From contig QQUA01000020.1 of assembly GCA_008501825.1 (NCBI GenBank), forward strand, positions 1-64,000: a stretch of 64,000 bases of DNA, in the 5' to 3' direction. Below the pieces are notes generated by a model. The model saw only the letters and a program-made list of their open reading frames with translations. It was not told the origin of the DNA and searched no databases. The position numbers and the translations under genes are program-made. This stretch comes from Planctomycetota bacterium (GTDB lineage: Bacteria > Planctomycetota > UBA1135). Below, in pieces: positions 15,716-24,871 of the stretch; position 1 is the stretch's first letter; each line of letters begins with the position of its first letter.

Positions 15716-17629
15716 ATGAAGCTTGACGCCAAGATTCCGTCCGGACCCATTCAAGAAAAATGGGACCGCCATCGCTTTGAGCTGAAGTTGGTCAATCCAG
15801 CCAACAAGCGCAAATACAGCGTAATCGTGGTGGGTTCCGGCTTAGCCGGCGGCTCCGCCGCGGCCACCTTGGGTGAACTGGGATATCACGTCGACTGTTT
15901 CTGTTATCAGGACAGTGCCAGGCGGGCCCATTCCATTGCCGCCCAGGGAGGCATCAACGCCGCGAAGAATTACCAAAACGACGGCGACAGCATTTGGCGG
16001 TTGTTTTACGACACCGTCAAGGGAGGCGACTTCCGCGCACGAGAAGCCAACGTCTATCGTTTGGCGCAAATTTCCAACGCCATCATTGACCAGTGCGTTG
16101 CCCAAGGAGTTCCTTTCGGCCGCGAATACGGCGGCCTGCTGGACAACCGCTCCTTCGGTGGCGCCCAAGTTTCCCGGACTTTCTACGCCCGAGGCCAAAC
16201 CGGACAGCAACTGTTGTTGGGTTGCTACCAAGCCTTGGCCCGGCAAGTGAATACCGGCCAAGTCAAGATGCACGTCCGCGAGGAAATGCTCGACTTGGTG
16301 CTGGTCAACGGCCGGGCAGTGGGGATCGTGACCCGCAACATGGTCACCGGAGAAATTCGGAAATGGGTCGCCGACGCGGTGGTTCTGGCCACCGGTGGCT
16401 ACAGCAACGCCTACTACCTGTCGACCAACGCCAAGGGTTGCAACACCACCGCAGTTTGGCGGGCGTACAAGAAGGGAGCGGTCTTTGCCAATCCCTGCTA
16501 TACCCAAATTCATCCGACCGGCATTCCGCAACATGGGGAGTACCAATCGAAGTTGACTTTGATGTCCGAATCGTTGCGCAACGACGGGCGAGTTTGGGTC
16601 CCGAAGGAAGTGGGCGATAAGCGGGCTCCGGGCGACATTCCCGAAGGGGAGCGGGATTATTACCTGGAACGGATTTACCCCAGTTTCGGGAACTTGGCTC
16701 CGCGGGACGTTTCTTCCCGAGCGGCCAAGCGCATGTGCGATGAAGGCCGCGGCGTCGGTCCCGGCGGCCGCGGGGTGTACCTGGATTTTGAAGATGCCAT
16801 CCATCGAGTCGGCATCGACACCGTCCGGGCCAGGTACGGCAACCTGTTCCACATGTACGAAAAGATCACCGGGGAAGATCCGTACAAGGTGCCGATGCGA
16901 ATTTACCCGGCCCCTCACTACACCATGGGCGGCCTCTGGGTGGATTACAACTTGATGAGCACCATCCCCGGCCTGTTCGTCATTGGTGAAGCCAACTTCT
17001 CCGATCACGGTGCCAACCGGCTTGGGGCCAGTGCCCTGATGCAGGGTTTGGCTGACGGCTACTTCGTGATTCCCTACACCATGGGCGATTTCTTGGCCCA
17101 AAACGGTCCTTCAGGAGTTTCGCTGGACGATCCGGCTTTCGCCGAAACGGAAAACGAAGTACGCGCTCGCATCGATCGCTTGCTCAACATCGGCGGCGAC
17201 CGGACTCCCGATAACCTGCACATCGAGTTGGGCAAGGTGATGTGGGATTACTGCGGCATGTCCCGGACCAAGGAAGGCTTGGAAGGAGCGCTGGAGAAAA
17301 TCCCGCAAATCCGACAGGAGTTCTGGGAAAACCTCAAGGTAGTCGGCAACAACGAGAGTTTGAATCAAACCCTGGAGAAGGCCGGACGCCTGGCCGACTT
17401 CATGGAATTGTCGGAGCTCATGTGCCGGGACGCTTTAGCCCGGGAAGAATCCTGCGGCGGCCATTTCCGCGAAGAACACCAAACGGAAGACGGTGAAGCC
17501 AAACGCAATGACGAAGATTTCTCTCACGTCAGCGTTTGGGAATTCAAGGGCGAGGATCAGGCACCGGAAATGCACAAGGAAGCCTTGACCTTCGAAAACT
17601 GCAAACCCAGCATCCGGAGTTACAAGTAA
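15716..17629 (+). CDS. sdhA: Succinate dehydrogenase flavoprotein subunit
   Basis: This is a 637-residue catalytic subunit that oxidises succinate to fumarate, or the reverse, with covalently bound FAD. An N-terminal dinucleotide-binding motif GSGLAGG (40-46) and the FAD-linking His in RAHSIAAQGG (H72) are present. So are QIHPTGIP and the C-terminal FAD-binding stretch EANFSDHGANRLGASALMQG. Length and sequence fit the longer Bacteroidota/Deltaproteobacteria-type SdhA. Start at ATG 15716, preceded by AGAGG. The stop TAA shares its last base with the ATG of sdhB, so the two are translationally coupled. Confidence 0.96.
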   Translation: MKLDAKIPSGPIQEKWDRHRFELKLVNPANKRKYSVIVVGSGLAGGSAAATLGELGYHVDCFCYQDSARRAHSIAAQGGINAAKNYQNDGDSIWRLFYDTVKGGDFRAREANVYRLAQISNAIIDQCVAQGVPFGREYGGLLDNRSFGGAQVSRTFYARGQTGQQLLLGCYQALARQVNTGQVKMHVREEMLDLVLVNGRAVGIVTRNMVTGEIRKWVADAVVLATGGYSNAYYLSTNAKGCNTTAVWRAYKKGAVFANPCYTQIHPTGIPQHGEYQSKLTLMSESLRNDGRVWVPKEVGDKRAPGDIPEGERDYYLERIYPSFGNLAPRDVSSRAAKRMCDEGRGVGPGGRGVYLDFEDAIHRVGIDTVRARYGNLFHMYEKITGEDPYKVPMRIYPAPHYTMGGLWVDYNLMSTIPGLFVIGEANFSDHGANRLGASALMQGLADGYFVIPYTMGDFLAQNGPSGVSLDDPAFAETENEVRARIDRLLNIGGDRTPDNLHIELGKVMWDYCGMSRTKEGLEGALEKIPQIRQEFWENLKVVGNNESLNQTLEKAGRLADFMELSELMCRDALAREESCGGHFREEHQTEDGEAKRNDEDFSHVSVWEFKGEDQAPEMHKEALTFENCKPSIRSYK

Positions 17630-18375
17630 TGGAGCTAACCCTCCACGTTTGGCGTCAGGACGGTCCCGATAGCCCCGGGCGCATGGAAATCTACAAGGCG
17701 GACGACGTCAGTTCCGACATGTCCTTCTTGGAGATGCTCGACGTCGTCAACGAGCGTTTGCTGGAAGAAGGCAAGGAACCGATAGCATTCGACCACGATT
17801 GCCGGGAAGGCATTTGTGGCACTTGCTCGCTGATGATCAACGGCGTGGCCCACGGGCCGGAAGAAGGCACCACCGTCTGCCAGCTTCATATGCGCAAGTT
17901 CAAGGACGGGGATTCGATTTACATCGAACCTTGGCGGGCTCGCGCATTCCCGATCTTGCGGGACTTGGTGGTCGACCGCGGGGCTTTCGATCGCATCATC
18001 GAAGCCGGCGGCTACGTTTCGGTGGCCACCGGAAACGCCCCCGACGCCAATACGATTCCGGTCAACCGAGATGAATCGGAAATGGCGATGGATGCCGCCG
18101 CCTGCATCGGCTGCGGCGCCTGCGTGGCTTCCTGCCCGAATGGTTCCGCCATGTTGTTCGTCGCCGCCAAGGTGGCCCACCTGGGCCACTTGCCCCAAGG
18201 GCAACCCGAACGCCAAAAACGGGTTTTGGCCATGGTCGAACAAATGGACAAGGAGGGATTCGGCTATTGCACCAACCACTACGAATGTGAAGCCGTTTGC
18301 CCTAAGGAGATCCCGCGCAAGTTTATTGCCGAGATGAACCGGGATTACCTCAAAGCAGGCATGGCCGCCGAGTAG
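17629..18375 (+). CDS. sdhB: Succinate dehydrogenase iron-sulfur subunit
   Basis: The product has 248 residues from the ATG at 17629 (TAATG overlap with sdhA). The plant-type 2Fe-2S motif is C58-REGI-C63-GT-C66 with C84. The two ferredoxin-like clusters use CIGCGACVASCP (159-170) and CTNHYECEAVCP (214-225). In the usual arrangement, one Cys of the first group belongs to the 3Fe-4S or 4Fe-4S centre of the other. It relays electrons from FAD to the cytochrome b subunit. It is the last gene of the operon, with a strong terminator 23 bases after the stop. An upstream in-frame start would lie inside sdhA and is not needed. Confidence 0.96.
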   Translation: MELTLHVWRQDGPDSPGRMEIYKADDVSSDMSFLEMLDVVNERLLEEGKEPIAFDHDCREGICGTCSLMINGVAHGPEEGTTVCQLHMRKFKDGDSIYIEPWRARAFPILRDLVVDRGAFDRIIEAGGYVSVATGNAPDANTIPVNRDESEMAMDAAACIGCGACVASCPNGSAMLFVAAKVAHLGHLPQGQPERQKRVLAMVEQMDKEGFGYCTNHYECEAVCPKEIPRKFIAEMNRDYLKAGMAAE

Positions 18376-18397
18376 TCTCTCCAAACCGGATGCCCAA

Positions 18398-18432
18398 GAA
18401 CCCGCGCCTTTGGGTGCGGGTTCCCTTTTTTT
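18398..18432 (+). terminator. Rho-independent terminator of sdhCAB
   Basis: The perfect 8-bp stem GAACCCGC (18398-18405) pairs with GCGGGTTC (18416-18423), followed by CC and seven T residues (18426-18432). Confidence 0.88.
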
Positions 18433-18715
18433 GATAGGAATTTTGATATGTAAAGCCAAAACATCAGGTCCGATTGGTTTCAAAATGGGGATTTCTTGAA
18501 ACGGCAGGCTCCCACTCCCGGTAGGGTTTAAGGTAGATCCTTCCCCAAAAGCCGCCGCCACCATGCCCAGCGGCCGGTTTTCATCTCATGTCCCTTCCTT
18601 CCCCGTTTTTTTTGCCCAATTCGCTCGCCCATCCGGCGCCTTGCCCCTGCAAGGCGTACTCGGTTGAGGTTTGCCCCGATTCCATAAAGCCTTGCGAACG
18701 GATGGGGAAAGCTGC
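18433..18715 (+). other. Leader region of the radical SAM locus with a hairpin
   Basis: No long gene lies between the sdh terminator and the HprK-like gene. A 7-bp hairpin CGCCTTG/CAAGGCG sits at 18637-18656. A plus-strand frame 18563-18667 (34 codons, starting MPSGRFSSHV) has no ribosome-binding site. A minus-strand 18-codon frame is listed separately. No consensus promoter was identified, although the main operon must be transcribed from here. Confidence 0.4.
18528..18584 (-). CDS. Possible 18-residue Trp/Arg-rich peptide
   Basis: The minus strand has AAGGAAGGG followed seven bases later by an ATG and 18 codons: MKTGRWAWWRRLLGKDLP, then TAA. Spacing and strength of the ribosome-binding site are good, and the composition (three Trp, four basic residues before GKDLP) is unusual. 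It runs divergent from the HprK-like gene, towards the sdh terminator. It is short enough to occur by chance, and it lies outside the operon strand, so this is a weak call. Confidence 0.18.
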   Translation of the reverse strand: MKTGRWAWWRRLLGKDLP

Positions 18716-19723
18716 ATGAGCGAAACATCACGGCAAAATAATGCCCAGCGCCAGGATCCGTCTCCGGCTACGGTCCGAGATCTGAAAGTCCGTCAGTATC
18801 AAGCCGGCGATTTAGTCGTGCGGCTGCAATGTAACTTGGACGAAGTTCATCAGTTGGCGGCCCGCCTATGGCATCTTCAGATTGAACAAAAAAAACCAAA
18901 CCGGTGCCATTTCATTGAAATGAGCATCGAAGAGCTTGCCGCTTCCCCTTCGGCCCCGCTCCAGCGAAAGGAGCGCTGGCAAGTTGATTTGCCCGAAATT
19001 CGTTTGCAATTTGGCTCCGTCCTGAATTGCCGCATGGATTTGGAAGCCGGAAGTCTGAAAGCCGAGATCTGCCGGCGATGGTTGCAGGATTGCCCACTCG
19101 AAGCCTCTCGGTTGTTTCTGGAATCCCCGATGGCCACCTTCATGAGCAGCCGGGGCTGGCAGGTCTTGCACGCCGCGGCACTGGTCCGCCCGGCTGGAGC
19201 CATCGTCGTGCGCGGCGCTAACGGAACCGGCAAATCCACCCTGGCGGCTGCCGCCTGGTTGCATGGCTGGACTTTGCTTGGGGACGAAAGCGTGTTGGTT
19301 CATCGCCAAGATCCCAGCCGCCTTTGTGCCGCCGTTCAGGAACTTGCCGTTCGGCCGGATATTGCCGCTCGACTTGAGGTCCAAGATTCGGGTACCCCAT
19401 TTTGGAACGGCCACGAAACCAAAATTCGGCTGCCGTTGAAACCAGCTTCAGAACCTGCTGCACGACAAGCTCGCCACCTGGCCACGGTTCTCCTAGGAGA
19501 TTTCCAAAGCCAAGGTCGGGCTCGCTTGGAGGCTCTTCAACCTCAGGAATTTATTTCCGCCTTCTCCGAGGGAGCCATCCCGCAGGAAAACTGGTTCGGC
19601 TCACCGGAGGAAATCGCGAAAGAGTGGTCGGAGCGGCCCTGCTACCGCTTGAACGGCCATCAAGACCTTGCCGGAGCCTTGCAAGCTCTAAGTTCTCTTT
19701 GCCATTCCTCTTCCAAAAGATGA
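18716..19723 (+). CDS. HprK-like P-loop kinase (peptide-cluster type)
   Basis: The product has 335 residues from ATG 18716, preceded by GGGGAAA; an in-frame TTG at 18671 is less likely. The C-terminal half resembles the HPr kinase/phosphorylase fold: LHAAAL near 151-156, Walker A GANGTGKST (167-175), then LLGDES (D190). The N-terminal 140 residues match the extra domain of HprK-like proteins found beside PqqD, lasso-peptide and radical SAM gene clusters, rather than true HprK of sugar regulation. In one such family (paeninodin) the homologue phosphorylates the peptide; by analogy it may phosphorylate a product or carrier here. It is the first gene of the locus and overlaps the next gene by ATGA. 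Confidence 0.8.
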   Translation: MSETSRQNNAQRQDPSPATVRDLKVRQYQAGDLVVRLQCNLDEVHQLAARLWHLQIEQKKPNRCHFIEMSIEELAASPSAPLQRKERWQVDLPEIRLQFGSVLNCRMDLEAGSLKAEICRRWLQDCPLEASRLFLESPMATFMSSRGWQVLHAAALVRPAGAIVVRGANGTGKSTLAAAAWLHGWTLLGDESVLVHRQDPSRLCAAVQELAVRPDIAARLEVQDSGTPFWNGHETKIRLPLKPASEPAARQARHLATVLLGDFQSQGRARLEALQPQEFISAFSEGAIPQENWFGSPEEIAKEWSERPCYRLNGHQDLAGALQALSSLCHSSSKR

Positions 19724-21195
19724 AAGCGAACCCTACTCAGAAAGTCCTGTTGGCTCATTCTTATTTTCTTTACTTCGATGCGAAACAAGTCCGCAAAATG
19801 CGGCCCTATAGTCCGCTGGCCACTTTAATCGCCGCCGCCGTACTTCGAAACCAAGGTTATGAGGTCTCCCTATTCGACGCCATGCTGGCTCCGGATCCAC
19901 AAGTCTTTCATGAAATGCTGGCCCGCGAACGGCCCTCGGTGGTGGCCCTCCTGGAAGACAATTTCAATTTCTTGACCAAGATGTGCACCACCCGAATGCG
20001 GGAAGCCGCCTTTGCCATGATCGCCGACGCCAGGCAATGCGGAGCCAGGGTGGTCGTGAATGGATCGGACGCAACCGATCAGCCCCAACTGTATTTCGAC
20101 GCCGGCGCCGAAGCGATCATCATCGGAGAGACCGAGCACTCCCTGCCTGAACTGTTAACCGCCTGGCAAAGGGGTGAATCTCCGGAGAAAATTCCCGGTC
20201 TTTTATTACCTCTTGAAGAACAAGCGAACGCTTCGTCGTGGCTGAAAACTCCGCCGCGGAATCTGGTGGAAGACTTGGATAAGTTGCCATTTCCAGCCTG
20301 GGATTTGGTCGACCCGAAACCTTATCGACAAGCCTGGAAGCAAGCCCACGGCAGGTTTTCGTGGAATTTGGTAACCACCCGGGGCTGCCCATTTCAATGC
20401 AATTGGTGTGCAAAGCCCTTATATGGCCGCCGGTATGCTCAAAAGAGCCCGGCCCGCGTGGCGGAAGAAATGGCCAAGCTTCAAGAATGCTTGGCCCCGG
20501 AACACATCTGGTTCGCCGACGACATTTTCGGATTGACTCCGAATTGGATCGAGTCCCTGGCCCAGGAGTTGGAAATCCGGCAAGTAAAAATTCCTTTTAC
20601 CATGCAGTCCCGGGTGGACTTGATGACCAAATCGGCCTGCCGAGCCCTAGCTCACGCCGGCGCCGAAGAAGTTTGGCTGGGCGTAGAGTCGGGAGCGCAA
20701 AAGATCCTCGACGCCATGGACAAGGAAACCACCTTGGATGGCATTCGGTTCGCCACCCAAGAGCTACGTGCTCACGGCGTCCGCCCTTCTTGGTTTCTTC
20801 AACTTGGTTATCCCGGCGAGGATTGGCCGGAAATCTTGGCCACACGAGACTTGGTACGGGAACAAGTCCCGCACGACGTGGGCGTATCCGTCTCCTATCC
20901 CCTCCCCGGCACTTTGTTTTATGAAAGGGTTCATTCTCAAATGAAAGAGAAAACCAACTGGACCGATTCGGATGACTTGGCCATGTTGTTTACCGGCACA
21001 TTCCAAACCGAGTTCTATCGCATGGTTCGAGATTTGTTGCACGAGGAAGCGGTAATCGCAATTCGTGAGGACGCCGGCTCCAGGGAAAGCGGTCAACGTT
21101 TGTTGGATGTGAAGTGGCAGGAGCTGGGGCAACGACAAAGCCAATATCGCTCGGCTCAACCGACTCGCTTTCATTCGGAGGACGCGGTTTCTTGA
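19720..21195 (+). CDS. Cobalamin-type radical SAM protein 1
   Basis: The product has 491 residues from ATG 19720, which overlaps the stop of the kinase gene (ATGA). An N-terminal B12-binding-like Rossmann domain (about 1-165, with RPYSPLATLIAAAVLRNQGY and GAEAIIIGETEHSLPELL) precedes a radical SAM barrel. The cluster motif is GCPFQCNWC (C223, C227, C230). The DxHxxG cobalamin motif is absent, as in several B12-dependent radical SAM enzymes. Relatives are methylases or ring-forming enzymes such as BchE and HpnJ, so the reaction cannot be fixed. It resembles the protein encoded at 22704. Expected reaction: radical methylation or cyclisation of the locus product. Confidence 0.82.
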   Translation: MKANPTQKVLLAHSYFLYFDAKQVRKMRPYSPLATLIAAAVLRNQGYEVSLFDAMLAPDPQVFHEMLARERPSVVALLEDNFNFLTKMCTTRMREAAFAMIADARQCGARVVVNGSDATDQPQLYFDAGAEAIIIGETEHSLPELLTAWQRGESPEKIPGLLLPLEEQANASSWLKTPPRNLVEDLDKLPFPAWDLVDPKPYRQAWKQAHGRFSWNLVTTRGCPFQCNWCAKPLYGRRYAQKSPARVAEEMAKLQECLAPEHIWFADDIFGLTPNWIESLAQELEIRQVKIPFTMQSRVDLMTKSACRALAHAGAEEVWLGVESGAQKILDAMDKETTLDGIRFATQELRAHGVRPSWFLQLGYPGEDWPEILATRDLVREQVPHDVGVSVSYPLPGTLFYERVHSQMKEKTNWTDSDDLAMLFTGTFQTEFYRMVRDLLHEEAVIAIREDAGSRESGQRLLDVKWQELGQRQSQYRSAQPTRFHSEDAVS

Positions 21196-21196
21196 C

Positions 21197-22699
21197 ATGT
21201 TGCTGCTCGTCAATCCCAAGGCCACGCGCTCTAAAAACCGCCGCTTTCCTCTATCGTTACTCAGTTTGGCGGCGGTCTTACCGGAAAAGCAAAGCTGGCA
21301 GATCCTGGACGGCAACCGCCCGGGAACGGACTTAGTGGCTTTATGCGGACAATGGATTCATAAACAGGCGAAAGGACCCGACCCGGTGACCCTGATCGCG
21401 GTCACTTGCATGCCCGGTCCCCAGCTTCCCTCTGCGGTTGCATTCAGCCGGGCGATCAAAAGCCATTACCCAAACATCCCCGTCGTTTGGGGGGGATATT
21501 TTCCAACCCTTTATCCCGACCCCGTCCTTCGTGCCTCCTACGTCGATTGGGTGATCCAAGGCCAGGGAGAACAAACCCTACTGGATCTGCTCGAAGTGTT
21601 GGAAGGAGAGCAGGACCCCCACCAAGTTCCGGGCCTCAGTTTTGACAATCACCTTGGCAAGCACCGGGGGCAGGAAAGAGTTTGGGAGGCCCCCGATGCT
21701 TTTCCTCCGCTGCCGTTTCATCATTTGCCAGTGGAGGAGTATTTGATTCCCACTCACCTGGGAAAGCGGTCGGGAGTCTATCAAGCTTCTTTGGGCTGTC
21801 CCTTTCAATGCGGCTTTTGCGGAGTCATTGGTGCCTTCGGCAGCCGGGAGAAGTTTTCCGCTCCGGAAAGAGTGGAGTCCGACTTGCGCCTGCTAAAGGA
21901 AAACTACGGCATGGACAGCCTCCATTTTTATGACAACAATTTCTTCCTTCAGGAAGCTCATGCCGCTGAGATGGCGGCCAGACTGGAACCCTTGGAGCTT
22001 TCCTGGTGGTGCGAAGCCCGGGCCGACGTCCTGCTTCGATTCAGTGACGCCACCTGGCAAGCCTTGGCCGCCTCGGGTTTGAAAATGATGTTCATCGGCG
22101 CTGAATCCGGCAACGACGAACGTTTGCTCAAAATGAAGAAAGGAATCACGGTGGCTCAGGTTGAAGAAGTCGCCCGCCGCAGCCGCCAATTTGACATCGT
22201 ACCGGAATTTTCGTTCTGCCTCGGCGACCCGGAACAACCGGAAAAAGAAACAAGAGATTCATTGAATCTCATCCGGCGACTGAAGCAGTGGAATCCGGCT
22301 GCAGAGATCGTGTTTTATTACTACACGCCTACCCCACAAAAGAGAACTTCCTACTATTCCAATCTGATCGAAGAAAACCCGACGCCGGATACGCTGGAGG
22401 AATGGTCCGAACCGCAATGGACGGCATGGGCGTGTCACACAGATCCAAAGCTTCCTTGGTTGAGCCCGGAGTTGCGCCGGACCATTGAATCCTTCCGCAC
22501 GGTTATTCATTATGCCTTTCCCTCGGTTCACGATTCCAAAGCAGGTAAGCTGGCAGAGCAAATCCGAAACCACCCGGCGTGGTTTCCGTGGTGGAAAGGG
22601 GATTGCACCGACTTGCACCTCTTAGATTCCCTGGCCGATTCCATGAGCAAGCCTGACAAGCAAGCTTACGGCCACCTCCGCGATTCCAGGACTCCGTAA
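21197..22699 (+). CDS. Cobalamin-type radical SAM protein 2
   Basis: The product has 500 residues, starting one base after the previous stop. An N-terminal domain with VWGGYFPTLYPD and VIQGQGEQTLLDLLEVL has the usual look of a B12-binding domain in this superfamily. The radical SAM cluster motif is GCPFQCGFC (C201, C205, C208), with a barrel following, including FIGAESGNDERLLKMKKG. A C-terminal region of about 100 residues with WLSPELRRTIESF is typical of BchE/HpnJ-like members. No DxHxxG motif is seen. It is the most divergent of the three neighbours at its N terminus, so it probably acts at a different step. Confidence 0.82.
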   Translation: MLLLVNPKATRSKNRRFPLSLLSLAAVLPEKQSWQILDGNRPGTDLVALCGQWIHKQAKGPDPVTLIAVTCMPGPQLPSAVAFSRAIKSHYPNIPVVWGGYFPTLYPDPVLRASYVDWVIQGQGEQTLLDLLEVLEGEQDPHQVPGLSFDNHLGKHRGQERVWEAPDAFPPLPFHHLPVEEYLIPTHLGKRSGVYQASLGCPFQCGFCGVIGAFGSREKFSAPERVESDLRLLKENYGMDSLHFYDNNFFLQEAHAAEMAARLEPLELSWWCEARADVLLRFSDATWQALAASGLKMMFIGAESGNDERLLKMKKGITVAQVEEVARRSRQFDIVPEFSFCLGDPEQPEKETRDSLNLIRRLKQWNPAAEIVFYYYTPTPQKRTSYYSNLIEENPTPDTLEEWSEPQWTAWACHTDPKLPWLSPELRRTIESFRTVIHYAFPSVHDSKAGKLAEQIRNHPAWFPWWKGDCTDLHLLDSLADSMSKPDKQAYGHLRDSRTP

Positions 22700-22703
22700 C
22701 GCC

Positions 22704-24107
22704 ATGAGTGCCGACCTCCTGTTGACCCACGGCTACATCCTTGACGAGGATGAAAAAGAGCGGGAAATCATGCGGCCTTACCCGCCATTGGGTTTGCTTT
22801 ATTTATCTGCTTATTTGAAGCGACGCGGCTATCAGATCGCCCTCCACGACAGCACCATGAGCACCAGGAGACAGCTTCAAGACAAGCTGGCTCAGGAGGC
22901 TCCGGTGGTCGGTTTCTACTCCACCATGATGACGCGGAACTCGGTGGTTCGCGCCGCCCGATTCGCTCGGGAAAAAGACAAGATCGTCATCTTGGGAGGG
23001 CCGGACGCCGGCAATTATCCGGAAGAGTATTTGCAAAACGGCGCGCACGTCGTGGTCCGCGGTGAGGGCGAAAGAAGTTTGGAAGCTACTTTGCAAGCCC
23101 TGCCCAAGCAGGGTCCACACCGCTTGCACTCGGTGGCAGGGATCAGCTTTGCCGACGAATCCGGCGTGGCTGTACACAATCCACCGGCGGAACTCATTGA
23201 AGATCTGGATTCGCTGCCATGGCCGGACCGGGAAGCCATCGACCTTCCGGCTTACATGGAAGCTTGGAGCCGGCATCACGGCGAAAACTCCATCAATCTG
23301 ATTACCGCTCGAGGCTGCCCCTACAAATGCAACTGGTGTTCGCACGCGGTATACGGCTACACCCACCGGCGCCGCTCCCCTCGGGATTGCGCCGAAGAGG
23401 TTGCGTGGATCCGACAAAACTACCAACCGGATCAACTTTGGTATGCAGATGACGTGTTTACGATCAATCACCGCTGGCTGTTTCAATATCATCAGGAACT
23501 CAAAGACCGCGGTCTAACACTACCGTTCGAAACCATTTCCAGGGCGGACCGCATGATGAAAACCGATGTGGTCCAATGCCTCGCCGACATGGGTTGCAAG
23601 CGCATTTGGATCGGCTCTGAGAGTGGTTCGCAACGCATCTTGGACGCCATGGAAAGAGGGGTCACCAAGGACCAAGTCGCCTGGTCGGTTCGAGAAGCCC
23701 AGCGCCATGGCATCGAAGTCGGCATGTTCCTGATGTGGGGTTACGAAGGAGAAGAGTTTGAGGACGTGGAACAAACGGTGGACTTCGTGGCTCAGGTTCA
23801 GCCGGACATTTTCTTTACGACTTTGGCCTATCCGATCAAGAACACCGGCTATTTCCAAAAAGTGGAAGATCGAGTCACCATGCCCGGACCTTGGGATCAA
23901 ATCTCGGATCGAGAGCACGGAGTTCGAGGACGACCCGGCCGCGATCACTTCCGCAGTGCCGATCAATGGCTCAAAGCCTCGGTGAAAGCCGCGGCACTTC
24001 AGAACAAAAACCAGAGCGAAGAGGCTTCGGAGCAACAGGAGTTGGCAAGCCAGGCTCGGGCAATTTTTCTTCAAGCCTGTCGGGAAAGATCTTTCGAAAC
24101 CGGATGA
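22704..24107 (+). CDS. Cobalamin-type radical SAM protein 3
   Basis: The product has 467 residues from ATG 22704, four bases after the previous stop. The N-terminal half has RPYPPLGLLYLSAYLKRRGY and ILGGPDAGNYPEEYL, as in B12-binding domains of the BchE type. The radical SAM motif is GCPYKCNWC (C205, C209, C212), followed by WIGSESGSQRILDAMERG. It shares with protein 1 the linker LIEDLDSLPWPD/LVEDLDKLPFPA and the GSESGSQ/GVESGAQ segment, so the two look like duplicates. Its stop overlaps the next start (ATGA). It may methylate or cyclise the locus product; the target is unknown. Confidence 0.82.
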   Translation: MSADLLLTHGYILDEDEKEREIMRPYPPLGLLYLSAYLKRRGYQIALHDSTMSTRRQLQDKLAQEAPVVGFYSTMMTRNSVVRAARFAREKDKIVILGGPDAGNYPEEYLQNGAHVVVRGEGERSLEATLQALPKQGPHRLHSVAGISFADESGVAVHNPPAELIEDLDSLPWPDREAIDLPAYMEAWSRHHGENSINLITARGCPYKCNWCSHAVYGYTHRRRSPRDCAEEVAWIRQNYQPDQLWYADDVFTINHRWLFQYHQELKDRGLTLPFETISRADRMMKTDVVQCLADMGCKRIWIGSESGSQRILDAMERGVTKDQVAWSVREAQRHGIEVGMFLMWGYEGEEFEDVEQTVDFVAQVQPDIFFTTLAYPIKNTGYFQKVEDRVTMPGPWDQISDREHGVRGRPGRDHFRSADQWLKASVKAAALQNKNQSEEASEQQELASQARAIFLQACRERSFETG

Positions 24108-24871
24108 CCGCCTTCGACGATCTCGCCGCCGATTACGATCAGGATTTCACCGATACCGGGTTAGGCCGAGCGCTGCGTAACCGCGTCTGGCAGCAACTCG
24201 ACACTTGGATTCAACCGGGCCAACACCTCTTGGACCTGGGCTGCGGCAGCGGAGAAGACGCCTGCCATCTGGCCAAAGCCGGAGTTCAGGTTACGTCCAT
24301 CGATGCGTCGGAAGGTATGGTGCAAGCCGCTCGACGCAAAAACGCCGGCTTTGGTGAGCAGGTGCAAGTCCATCACTTGGCATTTGAAGCCTTGGTTGGA
24401 ACCGAGCACGTCCTTGGCCCTTTCGACGGCGCCATCAGCAACTTCGGCGCTCTCAATTGCGCTCGCTCCTTGCCGGACGTTTTCCGAGCGATTGCCACTC
24501 GCCTTCAGCCCGGCGGCTTCTTTCTCGCCTGCCTCATGGGTCCGGTTGTGCCTTGGGAATGGTTGTGGATGATTCGGCGAGGCCAATTCCGGCAAAGCTT
24601 TCGCCGCATGCGCCGGGGGGGCGTGGACTGGAGAGGTCTCCACGTGGAGTATCCCTCCATTGGCCGAATCAAAAAGATCTGCCCACCGGAACTGAAATTT
24701 CTTCGAGTCCGGGCCGTGGGCGCCTTCCTGCCTCCCACCTATTTCGAAGCCTGGACTCGCCGTCATCCAAAGTTGCTGAAGTTCCTGGAAAGGGCGGAAA
24801 ATCGTTTGGGAAGCGTGCCCCCTTTTCCCCAGATCGCAGATCACTACTTGGTAGAGTTTCAACGTGTTTGA
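24104..24871 (+). CDS. Class I SAM-dependent methyltransferase
   Basis: The product has 255 residues from ATG 24104, overlapping the previous stop; frame and family length exclude the longer upstream extension. Motif I is LLDLGCGSGED (42-52), followed by the acidic residue in VTSIDASEGM and a motif near FDGAISNFGALNC. The C-terminal half has aromatic and basic residues (PPTYFEAWTRRHPKLLKF) and resembles small-molecule O- or N-methyltransferases. It probably methylates an intermediate of the locus. It is followed by the SPASM-like radical SAM gene with an eight-base overlap. Confidence 0.85.
   Translation: MTAFDDLAADYDQDFTDTGLGRALRNRVWQQLDTWIQPGQHLLDLGCGSGEDACHLAKAGVQVTSIDASEGMVQAARRKNAGFGEQVQVHHLAFEALVGTEHVLGPFDGAISNFGALNCARSLPDVFRAIATRLQPGGFFLACLMGPVVPWEWLWMIRRGQFRQSFRRMRRGGVDWRGLHVEYPSIGRIKKICPPELKFLRVRAVGAFLPPTYFEAWTRRHPKLLKFLERAENRLGSVPPFPQIADHYLVEFQRV

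Noticed and set aside
15842..17101. Long open frame on the minus strand across sdhA
   Set aside because: It mirrors the sdhA codon pattern, matches no known protein, and sdhA itself is certain.
18563..18667. 34-codon plus-strand frame upstream of the HprK-like gene
   Set aside because: There is no ribosome-binding site and the product has no peptide-precursor features; it may still be checked with the locus.
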